In this document: piece by piece, positions 10,545-22,771 of the stretch
Numbering within the stretch: position 1 is the stretch's first letter
Layout: the number at the start of each line of letters is the position of its first letter
Assembly: GCA_015680685.1 (NCBI GenBank)
Contig: MNCI01027436.1
Location: 195,146 to 259,145, forward strand
Reading direction: 5' to 3'
Length of the DNA: 64,000 nt
Source: Gnetum montanum
Lineage: Eukaryota; Streptophyta; Gnetopsida; Gnetales; Gnetaceae
Program-made: the position numbers and the translations under genes
Notes under the pieces: generated by a model
The model's input: the letters and a program-made list of their open reading frames with translations, nothing else
The model's database searches: none
Told to the model about the DNA's origin: nothing

Positions 10545-11640
10545 CACTACATGCTAGGTGTAATAGGGCTTTAGGTACAAATGATTCACTGGATTGGCAA
10601 ACTCATTACCATCTTGATCAACAAGCTTGAATGCTCCATTATTGTAGGCCTTAGTGACTAATAAAGGCCCTTTCCAGTTGGCTAAGAATTGATCCGTAGG
10701 TTCAGGAATAGCCTTGGGAACTAAGCCCCCTTTCTTGATCGGGCACTAATGTTGGTTGTGATGGTGTCTTTACTGTTGCTTTTCTTAGTATCGTTTGATG
10801 CAATCAAGTGTCAACATATGCTCCTTCTCTATGGAGCTGAGGTCTACAATCCTTAACTCATTATTCTGGTCTTCATCGATGAAGCTTAAGAGGATCACCC
10901 ATAGTGATGGAACCTATAATTCAAGGGGGAAAATTGCTTCAAACCCATACATAAGATTGTAAGGCATCTTACCTATTACTATTCATTGTGTTGTGCAATA
11001 AGCCTAAAGTGCATAGACCAATTACTCATGCCATCATCTTTTTCTATTTTTTAGCATTTTCTTTAGAAGGTTGATGATGACTTTGTCAATGGCCTTCACT
11101 TGGCCATTCACCTAGGGGTAGTACTATGACAAGAAGGAATGTTTAATGCCAAGGAACTCACAAAAGGCTTTAGTTTCAGTAGTATTAAATTATGGTCCAT
11201 TGTTCATGACTATGGTCATGGGTAATCCAAAACAAGTCACTATGTTATCAAGAACAAATTTTCAAACTTGTAATGATGTTGTCTTCCTAAGGGGAATAGC
11301 CTCAACCCACTTGGTAAAATACTCAATTGTGATTATGATGAAGCTATATCCTATGGAGGACTTGGCCATTACAGGTCCAATGATGTCTGAGCCCCAACAT
11401 TGGAATAGCCATGTGATCTGTGTGGTGTGCAATTCAATTGGTGGCACATGCATTAGGTTACCATGCCATTGATACATGTCACACTTTTTGATCTTGAAAA
11501 CACAATCGTACTCCATGTAAGGCCAATAATAGCCTAAGAATCTAATTTTCATTGCCATTACCCTAGGTGCTATGTGACCTTCACATAGTCCTTCATGGAC
11601 TTGTTCAATGATCATTTCTACTTTCCTCTTGCTTACTTAG
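10545..11640 (-). pseudogene. Integrase of family 1 copy A (catalytically dead)
   Basis: The minus-strand frame at 11,615-11,262 reads the zinc-binding segment (VHEGLCEGHIAPR, GYYWP, CDMYQW) and then the core start (GSDIIGPVMAKSS, TKWVEAIPL). To its left the second catalytic position reads NNGP rather than DNGP (near 11,210), and the third reads VNGQVKAIDK, with lysine for glutamate (near 11,090). Both are G-to-A changes on the coding strand. The C-terminal segment around 10,690-10,560 (GAFKLVD-like, NP-NH--LK-YY) completes the domain. In-frame stops confirm a pseudogene. Confidence 0.8.
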
Positions 11641-12460
11641 GTTAGTAGTATGCCATTGTAGGATCTGTGACATAGTGTATTATCATCCATGATGACATAC
11701 TACCACAAACATTTACACACTGAATCTTTTTGAACAACAGTTAAGTGTTGTCGAGGCTCACCTTTTAGAAGGTACATCTTAATGTCATTGTACCATTCTC
11801 CTACATGGGTCATGCTAACTATGGCTATGGATGAAATGTTAATGATTTGTGTGATAGACATAGTGCAATTTTCCACCAAGGTGGGAAATGCATGAAACAT
11901 GTTTGGTGCAATGCTTAAGGCTAATGTTACTAGTGCATCAATTATGACATTCTCATTTTAGGGATTGTCTTGGACATCTACTATTGCAAACTATTGAAGC
12001 AAGTGCTTTGGTAGGTCATAGTGAGGTTATAAATGTTGTGCCTTGTAAGCATGAACCTTTGTTACCTGGTTGATCATTAATTATGAATCACCTCAAATTG
12101 CTAGGTATGAGATCCCTAGGTTGCATGCTACAAGGACACCTCGGAGGAGACTGTTGTACTCCACCAAATTACTAGTACAAGGGAATGCAAAATGATATGA
12201 AAAGGGTCAAATATTCCTATAGGGAAATGTGATAATGGTAGCAACACTACCCCCTTGAAAGGTTGAAGCTCTATCAAAATGTAGGAGTGCGTTAAAGTTG
12301 TTGGGTACTTGACTAATGCTACTAATGTGCTCATTCAAGAATTTTGGATCTATAGTTGCTTGATCATTCATGGGTGAAGCCATGAGTTGTGTGGCTATAG
12401 CTTGACCTTTTGTCAAGGCTTGCACAACATAGTGTAGGTCAAACTCCACTATTATTGCTT
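11640..12460 (-). pseudogene. Linker and second RNase H (aRNH), copy A
   Basis: Between the first RNase H and integrase lies about 0.8 kb whose minus-strand frames match the second, archaeal-type RNase H of copy C (47,640-48,130). Recognisable parts are FDLHYVVQALTKGQAIATQL near 12,440, a TNLVEY-like region near 12,170, and a YDLPKHLLQ segment near 12,010. A second RNase H next to integrase is characteristic of the Tat/Ogre lineage of plant Ty3/gypsy elements. Stops break the domain. Confidence 0.6.
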
Positions 12461-12760
12461 TCCATCATGTAATATGACTACTTTCATAGATGTTTGTTGT
12501 AATTGCTCAAAGTACATTATTTTTGTAAATGATGTTGACTTGACTATAGAAAAGGTAATGCCTCCACTTCTTTAGTGAAAAGACTAACACTAGGTAATTC
12601 TTTTCAACATCATTGTATTTTTCTTCATGAGCTACTAATGCATGGCTTAAGTAGTAAACCAAGACCTCTATGCCATCATCTTGATTTTGGAAAAGCAAAG
12701 AAGTGATGGACATGTCGGAGGTAGCAAGGTAGAAGTAGAAAGGTTTATCTCCTTGTAAAG
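12460..12760 (-). pseudogene. RNase H of copy A pol
   Basis: The open segment at 12,713-12,507 reads DDGIEVLVYYLSHAL, EEKYNDVEKNYLVLVFSLKKWRHYL and then a region ending near KNNVL. This is the standard gypsy RNase H located just after RT. It aligns closely with the RNase H of copies B (30,180-29,930) and C (48,401-48,171). Confidence 0.75.
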
Positions 12761-13560
12761 GGTGAACTGTAGAAAGTTGAGCCAGCTCCTGCTTAAGATT
12801 GTCAAATGCTTATTGGCACTGAGCTATCCACTTGAAGTGGCCTCCTTTCTTGAGGAAATGTTACATTGGCTGTAACTTGTCAACTAACCATGCGATAAAC
12901 CTATGTATAAACTACAATCTACCTTGTAACCCTTATAGCTCCTTAAGGTTAGCTAGGGTGCTAAGTTGGTTATGGCCCTAACCTTGTTGGGGTCTACACA
13001 TATGCTTGCTTTGGATACTATCAAACTGAGCATCTAGCCCATTCTAATGCTAAAAAAATACTTCTTGGGGTTCAACCTAAGATTGTGTTTGAAGAAACAT
13101 TTAAGCACTATGTCCAAATCATTTTCATACTTATGGGCTACTTTGCACTTAACTACTATTTCATTGACATAATCATTAAGCAATCTTAACATGTAATCAT
13201 TAAATATGTGTATCATTACATGCTGGTAAGTTGCTCCTACATTCTTGAGTCCAAAGGGCATCATGGTGTAACAAAATGTACCCCAGAAGGTCATAAGGGT
13301 CATGTTGAGTTGGTGCTCAAGGTTGCTCCTAATCTAGTTGTATCCTCAGAACCCATCCATGAAGGATAACAAGGCATGTCCAATTGTGGTATCAATTAGT
13401 TGATCAATACTAGGCAACAAGAAGTCATCTTTAATGGTTTCCTTGTTCAAGTCTCAGAAGTCTATGAAAATGTGTATACTTCCATTTTTCTTGGGCACAA
13501 CCACTATGTTGGAGACCCAGTTTGCATAGTCAATGGCTTATATGAAACCAACTTTGTAGA
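12760..13560 (-). pseudogene. Reverse transcriptase of copy A
   Basis: The minus-strand segment 13,303-13,034 reads WGTFCYTMMPFGLKNVGATY and LNDYVNEIVVKCK. The polymerase active site, which should be YVDD, reads YVNE, so both catalytic aspartates are changed. Upstream, FMDGF and HALLSFMDG (near 13,370) and IVVPKKNGSIHIFIDF (near 13,500) mark the start of the domain. The same blocks are intact in copies B and C. The domain is followed by RNase H on its left. Confidence 0.8.
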
Positions 13561-14040
13561 GCTTGGTGATTTTATCATGGACTACCAACACCACCTCAAG
13601 CCTAACCTTGCACACCTTTTATTTTACTGGCTTAATGCAAGGATCAAGGATAATGTTGTGTTGGACTAGCTAAGGATCTAGGCCCAAAATCTCCTCATAT
13701 GACCCTGTGAATGCCTTGATGTTAACATTTAGCACCTTAGAGATGTCTTGGACATGTTGGGGATCTAGTAAGGAACTTAACTTTAGCATTTTCACCTTGT
13801 CATTGGGTGTTGTTACAGGGATCTCAATAAGGGGATCCTCTGTGACATCCCCTGCCTCTAGATCAAGAGCCTTAACTTGATGGTTGGGCTAGTCTAGAGG
13901 TGTCTCTATAGATGTTATGTATTTGGCATAGAATGTAGGCTCAAGGTCTAGGCAATTTGAGTTAATGAATTGCTTGAAATCACCATGAGGTCCCATGAGG
14001 ACCAAAGATGAAAGAAGCTACTCAAGCATGGCCATGTAAT
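13560..14040 (-). pseudogene. N-terminal part of copy A pol ORF
   Basis: Minus-strand frames show a linker with LKLSSLLDPQHVQDI and the segment QHNIILDP that precedes RT in this family. An upstream part begins at an ATG near 14,035 (MAMLE, then GPHGDFKQFINS). Copies B and C have the same N-terminal segment (HGDL/MGPHG type) next to their arrays. In family 1 the pol ORF therefore seems to begin here rather than being continuous with protease. Confidence 0.55.
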
Positions 14041-14169
14041 AGTCCTATAAGACAAAACAACAAAACATTAAGTAGCACCTATCTTAACTAAGTTAATATG
14101 TATAAATGAAAAGCAATGCGATGAAAATTTCCCTAAGTATGCAAAATGGCTATAAAGAAGGATAAGCAT

Positions 14170-14290
14170 GCATGTGCCAGTTTTATGCCTCAGTAGGCTA
14201 TGCATGCTAGTTTTAGGTCTTAGCAGACCATGGGTGTCAGTTTTAGGTCTTAGTGGATCATGGATGCATTAGACATGCCATTACAAGAAA
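14170..14290. repeat. Dyad minisatellite array, 5' side of copy A pol
   Basis: Three or four units of the type GTTTTAGGTCTTAGCAGACCATG, each with GGTC/GACC arms around a 6-nt loop. They lie between the start of pol and the promoter of the opposite-strand gene, as do the arrays at 31,610-31,865 and 49,875-50,205. Nothing else is recognised from 14,041 to 14,470 except GACTATGCTC words near 14,375. Confidence 0.7.
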
Positions 14291-14474
14291 GGTTGGGCAT
14301 GCTTAAGACATGAAATTGGCTCAAGCATTCACTAGAGAGTGAAAAGTTGAAAATTTTAACTAAGTGTGGGTGACTATGCTCTCATCCAACTATGCTTCCA
14401 CCAAAAGTTGAGAATTTTGGCTAAGTGTGAAGTGCAATCCTAGGTTGGTGGGTCATTAAATGACCCTAGGAGGG

Positions 14475-14482
14475 TATAAAAG
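14475..14482 (+). promoter_or_regulatory. TATA box of opposite-strand gene, copy A
   Basis: TATAAAAG in AGGAGGGTATAAAAGCAT, in the same relative position as the TATAAATA at 50,351 in copy C: downstream of the array and upstream of the first exon. It points away from pol, toward the exons at 16,279 and beyond. Confidence 0.45.
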
Positions 14483-14689
14483 CATATTTTACTATGAGTA
14501 AATTGTCATTTTCAAGCTTGAAAAATGCAAAATCTAGAGCATAGACTTGCTATTGTTGCTATGTGCTACTAGTAGAAAGTGTAGTTGGACCAAGATGATG
14601 CAGCAAAGTGGAGGTTGCACCAAAGCCTGGGGAGCATGGATGAGGGGGAATAAGCTCTAGGCTACTTGCTAAAAGCATGCATTGAAGAT

Positions 14690-16278
14690 AGGAGGTTGTT
14701 TGCATCTGCTAGGTACTTCAACTACACTCTCCCCTTTGTCATTTTTTCATTGTTTATTTTCAGTACTCAGGGTTTGGGGCACAGACTCTATTGGTGTTCT
14801 ACCATGGTAGGGGCTACTACCACCATGGGTTGTTTTGGTCACCGCGGCTAGGAGGCGATGTGTGGTAGGGAGGGTTTTACTTTGGTTTATGGGTGGAATT
14901 TTTTTGTTGGTTGAAGATCATTGCACCTCACAGCATAGACATGGGAGACCACAGCCATCACTGTGTCCCATGGCATGACCACCAGAGCTATGGTTGTGAC
15001 TGGGACCAAGGCTTATTTGGGGCAGAGATGTGATGATGGCAATGACTATTTTCTTTCTCTAATACTTTTCATAATTTTTCTTTCTTAATGTGATGCAATG
15101 GCTTTTCCTAGCCCTTTGGGGCTACACAAGGGTTTCTACAAAGATTTTTTCTATTGTTTATCGTGGCATGGGTAAGGCAAGAATTAGGGTTTGGTGACTA
15201 TAGCCAGGGATGATCAGCTACGAGGTAGAAGGCATGATGAGGGTTTGCAAAAAAAAATTATTTAAAAAAAATTAAGTAGGGTAAGGAACCAAGCATGTTA
15301 GGGTCTATGGAGGCCATGGGGTGATTACACCTCATGGCACAATGATGAGGGTTGCAACACCCCACAACACAGCCACACAGCTACAAGGACCATGAAGGAG
15401 TGGGCTTAGCACCAAGGACACATTTTCATTTTTAGTTTTTTTTTTTTTTTTTGAAAAAATGTTTTGAACTTGGGCACTGTGGTGAGGTGTAGTGCAGGGG
15501 CTATCAGCATGCTTACAGTCGTAGGGACCATAGCCATGGTTGTTGCTTGGTGCATGCTTCTTTCTCTTTTTCTCCTCTTTTTTATTCTGAGAGGGGGTAG
15601 TGGTGGTGGAGGGTGCAAGGTTCTCAAGGTAGTGGGTGGTGTGCATGGTGCTGTGGTAGGGCACAATGCATAGAGAGCATTAGGGTGGTGATCAGGACTA
15701 TGCCTTCTACTGTCGCAACAAGCACTACACTTCCCATGCCTTGGAGATGCAGTTGGCATCATGTGTTTGGCAAAATGGCTACCTTAAAAGTTAGCTTTTT
15801 GAGACTACACTCTGTAGAGAGCATAGTCATAGTGTCCATAGTTAGAAAAATTTCACCTTCTTTTTTTTGACTATGCTCTCTATGGAGGTTACCCTCTTCA
15901 CTACGATAGTTCAAAGTTAGAAAAGATTTGCTAAAATTTTGCAAACTATGCATATTGCTAAACTTGTAAAATGTAATGATGCTAACCATGAAAATTGTAA
16001 TAATCTTAAACGTATGAAAACATGTTAATGCTAAACCTATGAAACCTATGAAATGAAATGCTAATTTTATGTAAACATGCTATACCCCAGTGAGTACTAG
16101 GCACATCAAATAAGTTGGTTGACGTCCTATACATCTGAGGCCTCTAAGGGTATTTCAAAAATTTTACTAGTCTACATTATGTTGTGTTAATTTTACTAAC
16201 TTAAATTGATAATTTTATGTCAAATTTGCATCTATGTATGTATACTAACACTTTGTTCATTACTTGGCTATTGCAAAG
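14690..16278 (+). other. Probable first intron of opposite-strand gene, copy A
   Basis: This 1.6-kb stretch between the promoter region and the second exon has no protein similarity in any frame that I can support. It holds a purine-rich, GGGG-containing part (14,800-15,700), a T-run near 15,436, and dyad words of the GACTATGCTC / GAGCATAGTC kind near 15,800-15,890. Copy C has a first intron of only about 0.6 kb at the equivalent place, so this one has probably grown. The first exon of copy A could not be aligned. Confidence 0.35.
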
Positions 16279-17272
16279 TGTTGTTGAAGCCTATCTTAAT
16301 TGTCGTGAAGCTCATGGGCATCTTGTTTTGCATGAGTGAGCCTATTCCCAACATGCTTGCACAAGATATGTGGGTGGGTCAATAGGTAGTGTGGTTCCAG
16401 CTAGGAGCTCATGAGTTCCTAGAGCACCTACTATAGCAATTTAGTGTGATCATGTGGTCATACTTAGCTGTGGAGGCTACCAATGCCATCATCGAGACAT
16501 TGCTACCTAGGGCTAACTAAGACATCTTGAGGTTCATATCTAATGAGCCTACGATTGGTGATGATGGAGCAAGTTTTTTAGGTAGATTCCCTAGGGCTGC
16601 TTGGTGCTTATCTAGAATTTGGCACATCATAGGGTTCAATTGCTACAATAAGAGTAACATCCTCTTTGTTGCTATGCACATGCACACCCTATTCTAGAAT
16701 CCACCTAGAACTGTCTACTATGCTAGAGGGTAAGTTCTTTTATAGCTTTTCATAGTTTTTTTTTATTGCTACTTGCTCATGCTATCTTGCTAACAACTCA
16801 TGCTTAATGCCCGATTTAGAGTTGATGAGAAGGGCATACATGATGAGGTGGAAACTCTAGCTTTGACTTGCACTACACTAGAGGTATTCTCTTCTAGCCT
16901 AAATGTTCAAGAAGCTATGCCTGAGCAGGTGGGGTCTAATTTGGAGGCTTAACCTGCCCTGTACCTAAGGCTGTATGAGTAGTGCAAAATCCATGACTAG
17001 TTGGATGAGGAGTGGGCCACTGGTATGATTAACATCGAGGAGATACGTGAACCACCACCTTTGTTTCGCACTCTATTTATACCATGTATGTGTCTCCTAT
17101 TTTAGCTCACATGCTTGCTCATGTATGCCTATTGATTTACCCTTTGCATGATGCTAACATTACTTTTTCCATTGTTGCAGTAGCAGTTGCTTCAAGCAAG
17201 GTGATGGTGCTTACCACAAGCTACATAGAGGCCACCCTCATCATGAAATATGGTGACATGAAGGGTGCGTAG
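16279..17272 (+). pseudogene. Opposite-strand spliced gene, copy A (exons 2-4, truncated)
   Basis: Three exons are recognised by similarity to copy C. Exon 2 (16,279-16,729) contains QFSVIMWSYLAVEATNAII and ends phase 2 at GTAAGT. Exon 3 (16,814-17,085) begins FRVDEKG and ends phase 1 at GTATGT. Exon 4 starts after TTGTTGCAG at 17,181 and reads SSKVMVLTTSYIEATLIMKYG. Intron positions and phases are the same as in copy C. Exon 3's acceptor AG appears changed to CG, and TAA and TAG stops occur. The gene ends abruptly at 17,272 where the copy B LTR begins; CGTAG there is the presumed target site. The protein family is not recognised. Confidence 0.65.
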
Positions 17273-17913
17273 TGTAGCATCTAAAAACGTCAATGGTTGG
17301 AATAGTGAGAGGTTGTCAGGTGCATAGCCTAACCCTAAGTCCATGGGATGGTAATGCTAGGGAAGATGGAAACAAGGTGCCCTGAGTGGTCTAGTCAATC
17401 AATCAGGGACTTATGTAGTGTCCAATAACCATTCATAGATAATGATTTTAAAGCATCACATATAGGAGTTTGAAATAAATAGGGATTTAATATGCATAAC
17501 AGCGAGAGAATATGAATGTACGTGTATATGATAATAGAAAGAAATAGATATGCTAACAGTTTAAAATACTATAGAAAAAGAATGAAATGAGAGTGAGAGT
17601 AAAGAAATGCACCACCCCAAGATTGGGGGATGTGGCTTTTGATTGAATGATGTGTACAATTGGCATGTAGCATAGATAGAAATAGCTAGGCAACAAGGTA
17701 TAGACATGGAATTGGTAGACATAAAGGAGTTGACACTCGCTGGTCTAAGAGTTGCTAAGTTGTGCATGTGTAGGTGTCATGCTTAGGTGCCGGAGTAAGA
17801 CAAGGATTTGCAAGGCTCTAATGCTCAGATTTTTCACTCATCCACTTTTTGCTCATCAATCTTCTACCAAAGCTAATTGCAGAAGCCAACCCTTAGAATA
17901 TCAATTACTAAGG

Positions 17914-17921
17914 TATTTATA
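17914..17921 (-). promoter_or_regulatory. LTR TATA box, copy B
   Basis: The minus strand reads TATAAATA at the position conserved in the copy A and copy C LTRs. Confidence 0.6.
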
Positions 17922-19208
17922 GAGTCAAAGTTGGTGGGGAGGCATAGTTTGGATGCCACATTTCTTAGGCCCCACATAGCACGAACATGCATGTGCTACA
18001 CTAATGTGCTACGCTATGGTGCTACGCTTGGTGGGATAAGAACAGGGATTGAAAAATTACCAAACTATGATCATATTGCTCAAAGATACTACCCTATTTT
18101 TTATAGAATGCCTAGAACAAATGCAAATTGGAGCCTACACTCCAAGACTACGTCTTCCCTCCTCTTTTAAGTAGGATCAAGCATAGGGACAATTTCGGGG
18201 ACCAACAGGGGATGCAAAAAAAAAAGACTACTTATTTTGGCTACCAAAGAGATGCTAAAGCAAAAATAAGGATTGATGCCAAATTTTAAAAGCTTTTCAA
18301 GGCATTCGGAGGTACCTTTCCAAGTGTCGCACTACTTATGCTACTTAGTGTGGTGAAGTGTAGTGTAGACACTTAAAAAATTTGCACTTTTAATGTGCTA
18401 CGCTGTGCTACACTGCACAACGTAGCACCCATTTCTCAAGGAATTTTTCCAAAACTAAGGATGCCACTTTGAGATCTTGTGAGATAAGTAATTTTAGTAG
18501 CCATTGAAATGCATCTTCCATGTCAGCATAGCTTGATGCCTTCTTGTTCCATTATTGGACCACCTTTTGGAGTTATCACCCTTGCTACGTTGTGTAGCAT
18601 AGCACCCAAATTTGCATGAATTTTGTCAAACTTGCCATGCTTTTCTATGACACACTAATCACACTCCAAGGATGTAGTAGGATAGGCATCCTTGAAAGTC
18701 AAAGAATTGCCAAAAGCACCTTCTATGTCTAGTTCAAGACTTAGGAAAATTTTTGGCCTCACATGGCCTACTACACTATCTGTGTTGTGCAGCATAGTGG
18801 AGCATAATAGGTCCAAAAATAGAAAATTTGCTGAATTTTTTTGTCCATCCTAAATACTTTTGACAACTCCTAACCTAGCATCGAGGTGGACTAGTAACCA
18901 GAACATGTGTCAGGCTAAGCAAACTAGAGAGTGTAGCAAGCTTGACAACCCAAAAAATAGAAAATTTGCCAAATTATTTAGTCCATCCTCAGTGTCCTTT
19001 TTGTGCAAACCAGCCTTGGGAATAGGTGCTACATTGATTGTTCCAAGGGACATAGTAGATAAACTCAGGAAAAAACTTTGCAAGCATTAGGACTTCCAGG
19101 GTGCCATGCTATCTATGCGGCCTAACATGACATTACACTTGGAGGAATTTTGCCTAGGCCTCAATGCTCAAACAACTTTGATGTGAGTCATGAAAGCCTA
19201 AAATTGAT

Positions 19209-19283
19209 GGTGTTTCATTGGCCCCTCTTTGTCGACATCTGGAGAATTTACCTAATAGACGTCGACAAAGAATATGAAACACC
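19209..19283. repeat. Conserved 75-bp dyad in copy B LTR
   Basis: It begins GGTGTTTCATTGGCCCC and ends TGAAACACC. Inner arms CTTTGTCGAC and GTCGACAAAG are perfectly complementary. See the matching blocks at 8,691 and 44,012. Confidence 0.7.
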
Positions 19284-20601
19284 TTGATAAACATGATACC
19301 AACACCATTCGTTAGTGCCCACTTAGATAATGCTTCGCTATGCTTAAGAGTGCCAGGGGAGTGAAGTATGGTAGGGATTAGGAGATAGGTTTGAGGAGAT
19401 GGGGTCAAGAGACAATTGATAGAAAAAGAAAAAAATGTAGGATGTAATGCCATGAGAACTGCTGACATAGTGTGATCCCTCGTCGAAGTGCTTGTGAGGG
19501 AGTCAACATGCATGACTATCTTTCCCTTTTGGATTTTGACCTCTTATTAGAGTGCTTAGAGATGGTCAATGCAAGGTTGAGATGATTGCAAAGTAGCAAC
19601 TATGCCATTTTACTTGAGCACTTATCTTATCTTATTTCTTTTTTCCTTTCCTTTTCTTTTTTTTCTTGGGGCGAATTACACATCCATATCTGCTTGAAGG
19701 AAACCATGTCGTCATTGTAGGATGAGTGTTTCCTCCCTAGGATGAGTTGTGTTACATCTGTATGGGGCTTTGATCAGCATATAGAGGCTTCCCATGGGAT
19801 GAGTTGTGTTACGTTTGTCATGGGCTTAGCAGTTAAGCATGGAAAATGGTTTCATGTGCATTGGAGAGGCTTACGAGGGGATGCTAAAAATTGCAAAGGG
19901 AGGAAATAGGGGTTAGGTTAGTTGAAAGGATATTAGGGTATGCACTCTCAAATAGCTAGGCTAATCAAAGTGGGTACTTTGAAACAAAGTGATGTGTTGC
20001 TCTTGTGGTGAAATGCATTCCTAAATGACACCATCTCAGCTTTATCCTGCAAACACAATAGAGAGAAAACCAGAAAAAATAACCACCACGCAAAGTAAGG
20101 GTGAAGTCCTATCTATTGGGGACACTACAAGGGTTACAAGTGCTATGCCTAGTGTGTGCAATGTCCAAAGCAAAAAGGCCAGTGCAAGTGTCAACAGTGG
20201 CAAGCTAAAAAACTCCAATAGCAACACTGGAAGTGAGGACCCAAGAGGCTAGAAGGAATGGTGATACAAGTGCTTAAGAATACTCACCAAAGGCAAGAGC
20301 TAGGAAATTTAGCCACAAGGTGGGAATCCAAGCTACTGAATGCTCTTTTAGACTTGAATGATGGCGAGGGCTGTAGGATTGTATCATTGTGGTTGGGCTA
20401 CAATAGTGCTGACACTCCAGCGGGAGGTGCTGTTAGTGAGAGCTATGGCTAAGATGATTGGTGGTGATGGAAGTAGTTTCAAAAGGTTAGCAAGATGTCA
20501 AATAACATCTCTACAAGATTAGAAAGATGCCAAGGATGGAGACATTGCAAATGTCCCAGAGGGTTTTTCCTTGGTAGTACGAACTTCATTTTGGAGCTAC
20601 A

Positions 20602-20625
20602 ACATTCCACCCCATCTTGCCCTGG
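20602..20625 (-). other. Polypurine tract, copy B
   Basis: The plus strand ACATTCCACCCCATCTTGCC reads GGGGTGGAATGT on the minus strand, directly adjoining the LTR. Copy C has ACATCCCACCCC in the same place. This fits a plus-strand-primer polypurine tract. Confidence 0.6.
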
Positions 20626-20704
20626 AGGCATGGGTAGGCAACTGAAGATCAAAAATATGCCTGCTTTCTTGTTCACAAGATCACATGTGTTGGATTAGAG
20701 ATAT

Positions 20705-20975
20705 TGTCTTGCAAACCTAGTTTTAGGTCTTGGTAGACCATCAGCTATGTTGGTTTAGGGTCCCAACAAACTATGATGTGCTAGTTTAAGGTCCTAGTAG
20801 GCTACTGTACTAGTTTAACATCGTAGTAGATGGGGGATGGCTAGTTTAAGGTCATAGTGGACCATGCTATGGATACTAGTTTCATGTCATGGCCCAAAGA
20901 CATGTTGTGCTAGTTTAGCATCATGGTGCACAGTCTATGCCAATTATACATCATAGTGGATGATCGTGCTTACCT
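20705..20975. repeat. Dyad minisatellite array, 3' side of copy B pol
   Basis: About nine units of the CTAGTTTAAGGTC type, the first with GGTC-TTGGTA-GACC. Unit types follow the same broad order as at the start of the copy C array (45,400 onward), though more diverged. Confidence 0.7.
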
Positions 20976-20984
20976 TGCTTTATT

Positions 20985-22771
20985 ATCAATGTGATACTAC
21001 ATGTTAGGCATAATATAGTTTTAGGTACAAGTGGTTGATAGGATTAGCAAACTTGTTGCCATCTCAGTCAACTATCTTGAATGCCCCATTTTCATATGGT
21101 TTTGTGACCAAAAATGGCCCTTCCTAGCTAGCTGAGAATTTGTTCACAGGTTCGTGAATGGCCTTGAGAACTAGATCCCCTTTTTTGATTAAGCATTGGT
21201 GCAGATTGTAATGATGTTTTTGCCATTTTTTTCATAGTACCACTCGATATGGTTAAGAATATGGATGTGCTCTTCCTCCATAGAGTCAAGATCAATGATT
21301 TTTGACTTGTTGTTTTGAGCTTCATCCATAAGGTTTGAGAGGATCATTCAGAGTGACAGGATCTACAATTCAAGAGGTAACACCGCTTTAGATCCATATA
21401 CCAGACTATATGGTGTCTTACCTATGGAAATTCTACACGTTGTGGGATAGGCCCAAAGTGCATAGACAAGTTGCTCATGTCATCGTCACTTACTACTGCT
21501 AAGCATTCTCTTCAAAAGGTTAACAATGGCTTTATTTGTAGCTTCTACTTGACTGTTTTCTTAAGGATAGTATGGCAATGATAAAGAGTATTTAATGTTA
21601 AGGTTTTCACAAAAGGCTCTAGTTTCTACGCTACTAAATTGGGGCCCATAACGATAGTCATAGGAAGGCTAAATCGAGTCACTATATTGTCCAAGATGAA
21701 TTTGCAAACTTGTTGAGATGTGGTTTTTCTAAGGGAAATAACTTCTACCCACTTGGTGAAATATTTAGTTGGCGTAATAATGAAACTATGCCTTGTGGAA
21801 GACTTGGGCGTTATGGGCCCAATGATGTCTAGTTCCCAACATTGAAAAGGCCACATGATTTGCATGGTATGTAACTCAGTAGGTGATACATGTATTAGAT
21901 TCCCATGACATTGACATATATCACATGTCCTAACCTTAGAGAAGCAATCATGCTCCATATAGGGCTAGTAGTAGCCTAGATGCCTAATTTTTTCCACCAT
22001 AGCTCTGGGAGCTATGTGGCCTCCACACAGTCCCTCATGGACTTGATCAATGATTCTTTGGGGTTCTTCGCCACTTATGCAAGTTAGTAGTATCCCATCA
22101 TAAGATTTATGCCATAAAGCACCATCACCTACAAGGACATACTGCCATGCTCATTTTCGTACTACATATTTTTGGGTAGATGTTAAGCCTTGTGGAGGCT
22201 CACCGTGTTGGAGGTATGTTTTGACATCATCATACCATTCTTGAGTGTGGGCTACACTGACAGACATGATATTTGATGTGTAAATAATAGGGTCAATACA
22301 TTTTACTATAGAAGTGGGTAAGGTAGCAAACATGTGTGGTGGCATGCTTAAAGCTAACATGGCTAATGCATCGGCTATAGTGTTTTCATTACGGGGTACA
22401 TATTGAATGTCTAAGGTGGCAAATTACTTTAGTAAGTAGTTTGCTAGATCATAGTAAGGTTTTAAGTGTTGTGCTTTATAGGCATAGATCTCTGTGACTT
22501 GGTTAATGACCAATTACAAATCCCTAACTCTCGAGCTACTAAAATGCCTCTAAGGAGACCCTCATATTCTGCTACATTATTTGTGGAAAGAAATGTGAAG
22601 TGGTATGTGAAGGGTCGAATCTCCCCAGAGGGAAATGTGAGAATAGTAGTAGCACTGCCACCTTGTGTGGTTTAGGCACTATCAAAATGTAAAATAGCTT
22701 TGAAGTATATAAGTACTATGCTTATATTGTTAACATGCTCATCCAGAAATTTAGGTTCTATTGTTACATGG
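20985..22771 (-). pseudogene. Integrase, linker and part of aRNH, copy B pol
   Basis: The minus strand reads, right to left: the second RNase H (SGEIRPFTYHFTF, STNNVAEYEGLLRG near 22,640-22,540); a linker (22,360-22,151, with HTQEWYDDVKTYLQHGEPP); the integrase zinc finger (near 22,060-21,900); the core start (21,958-21,626, with LDIIGPITPKSS and TKWVEVISLRKTTS); and the C-terminal segment near 21,140-21,000. The gene is cut at 22,771 by the family 2 element and resumes at 29,832. Stops and frame changes make it non-functional. Confidence 0.75.
22767..22771. other. Target-site duplication, left, family 2 element
   Basis: CATGG precedes the LTR; CCTGG follows the right LTR at 29,827-29,831. 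Four of five bases match. Joining the flanks restores the copy B reading, as judged against copies A and C. Confidence 0.65.

Larger units (their letters stand above)
17273..20601 (-). repeat. 3' LTR of family 1 copy B
   Basis: A 3,329-bp LTR starts TGTAGC and ends GCTACA (20,596-20,601), a perfect 6-bp terminal inversion. It is followed by ACATTCCACCCC, which reads as a purine tract on the minus strand. Inside are the minus-strand TATA box (17,914-17,921), CTACGCTA-type dyads (18,000-18,830) and the conserved long dyad (19,209-19,283). It interrupts exon 4 of the copy A opposite-strand gene, so copy B inserted into copy A. No protein gene is supported in it; short plus-strand ORFs near 20,025-20,450 are unconvincing. 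Confidence 0.8.

Noticed and set aside
15332-15762. Two overlapping minus-strand ORFs of 110-118 codons
   Set aside because: Low-complexity, Pro/Thr- and Lys-rich translation of a T-rich and G-rich intron-like region with no similarity.
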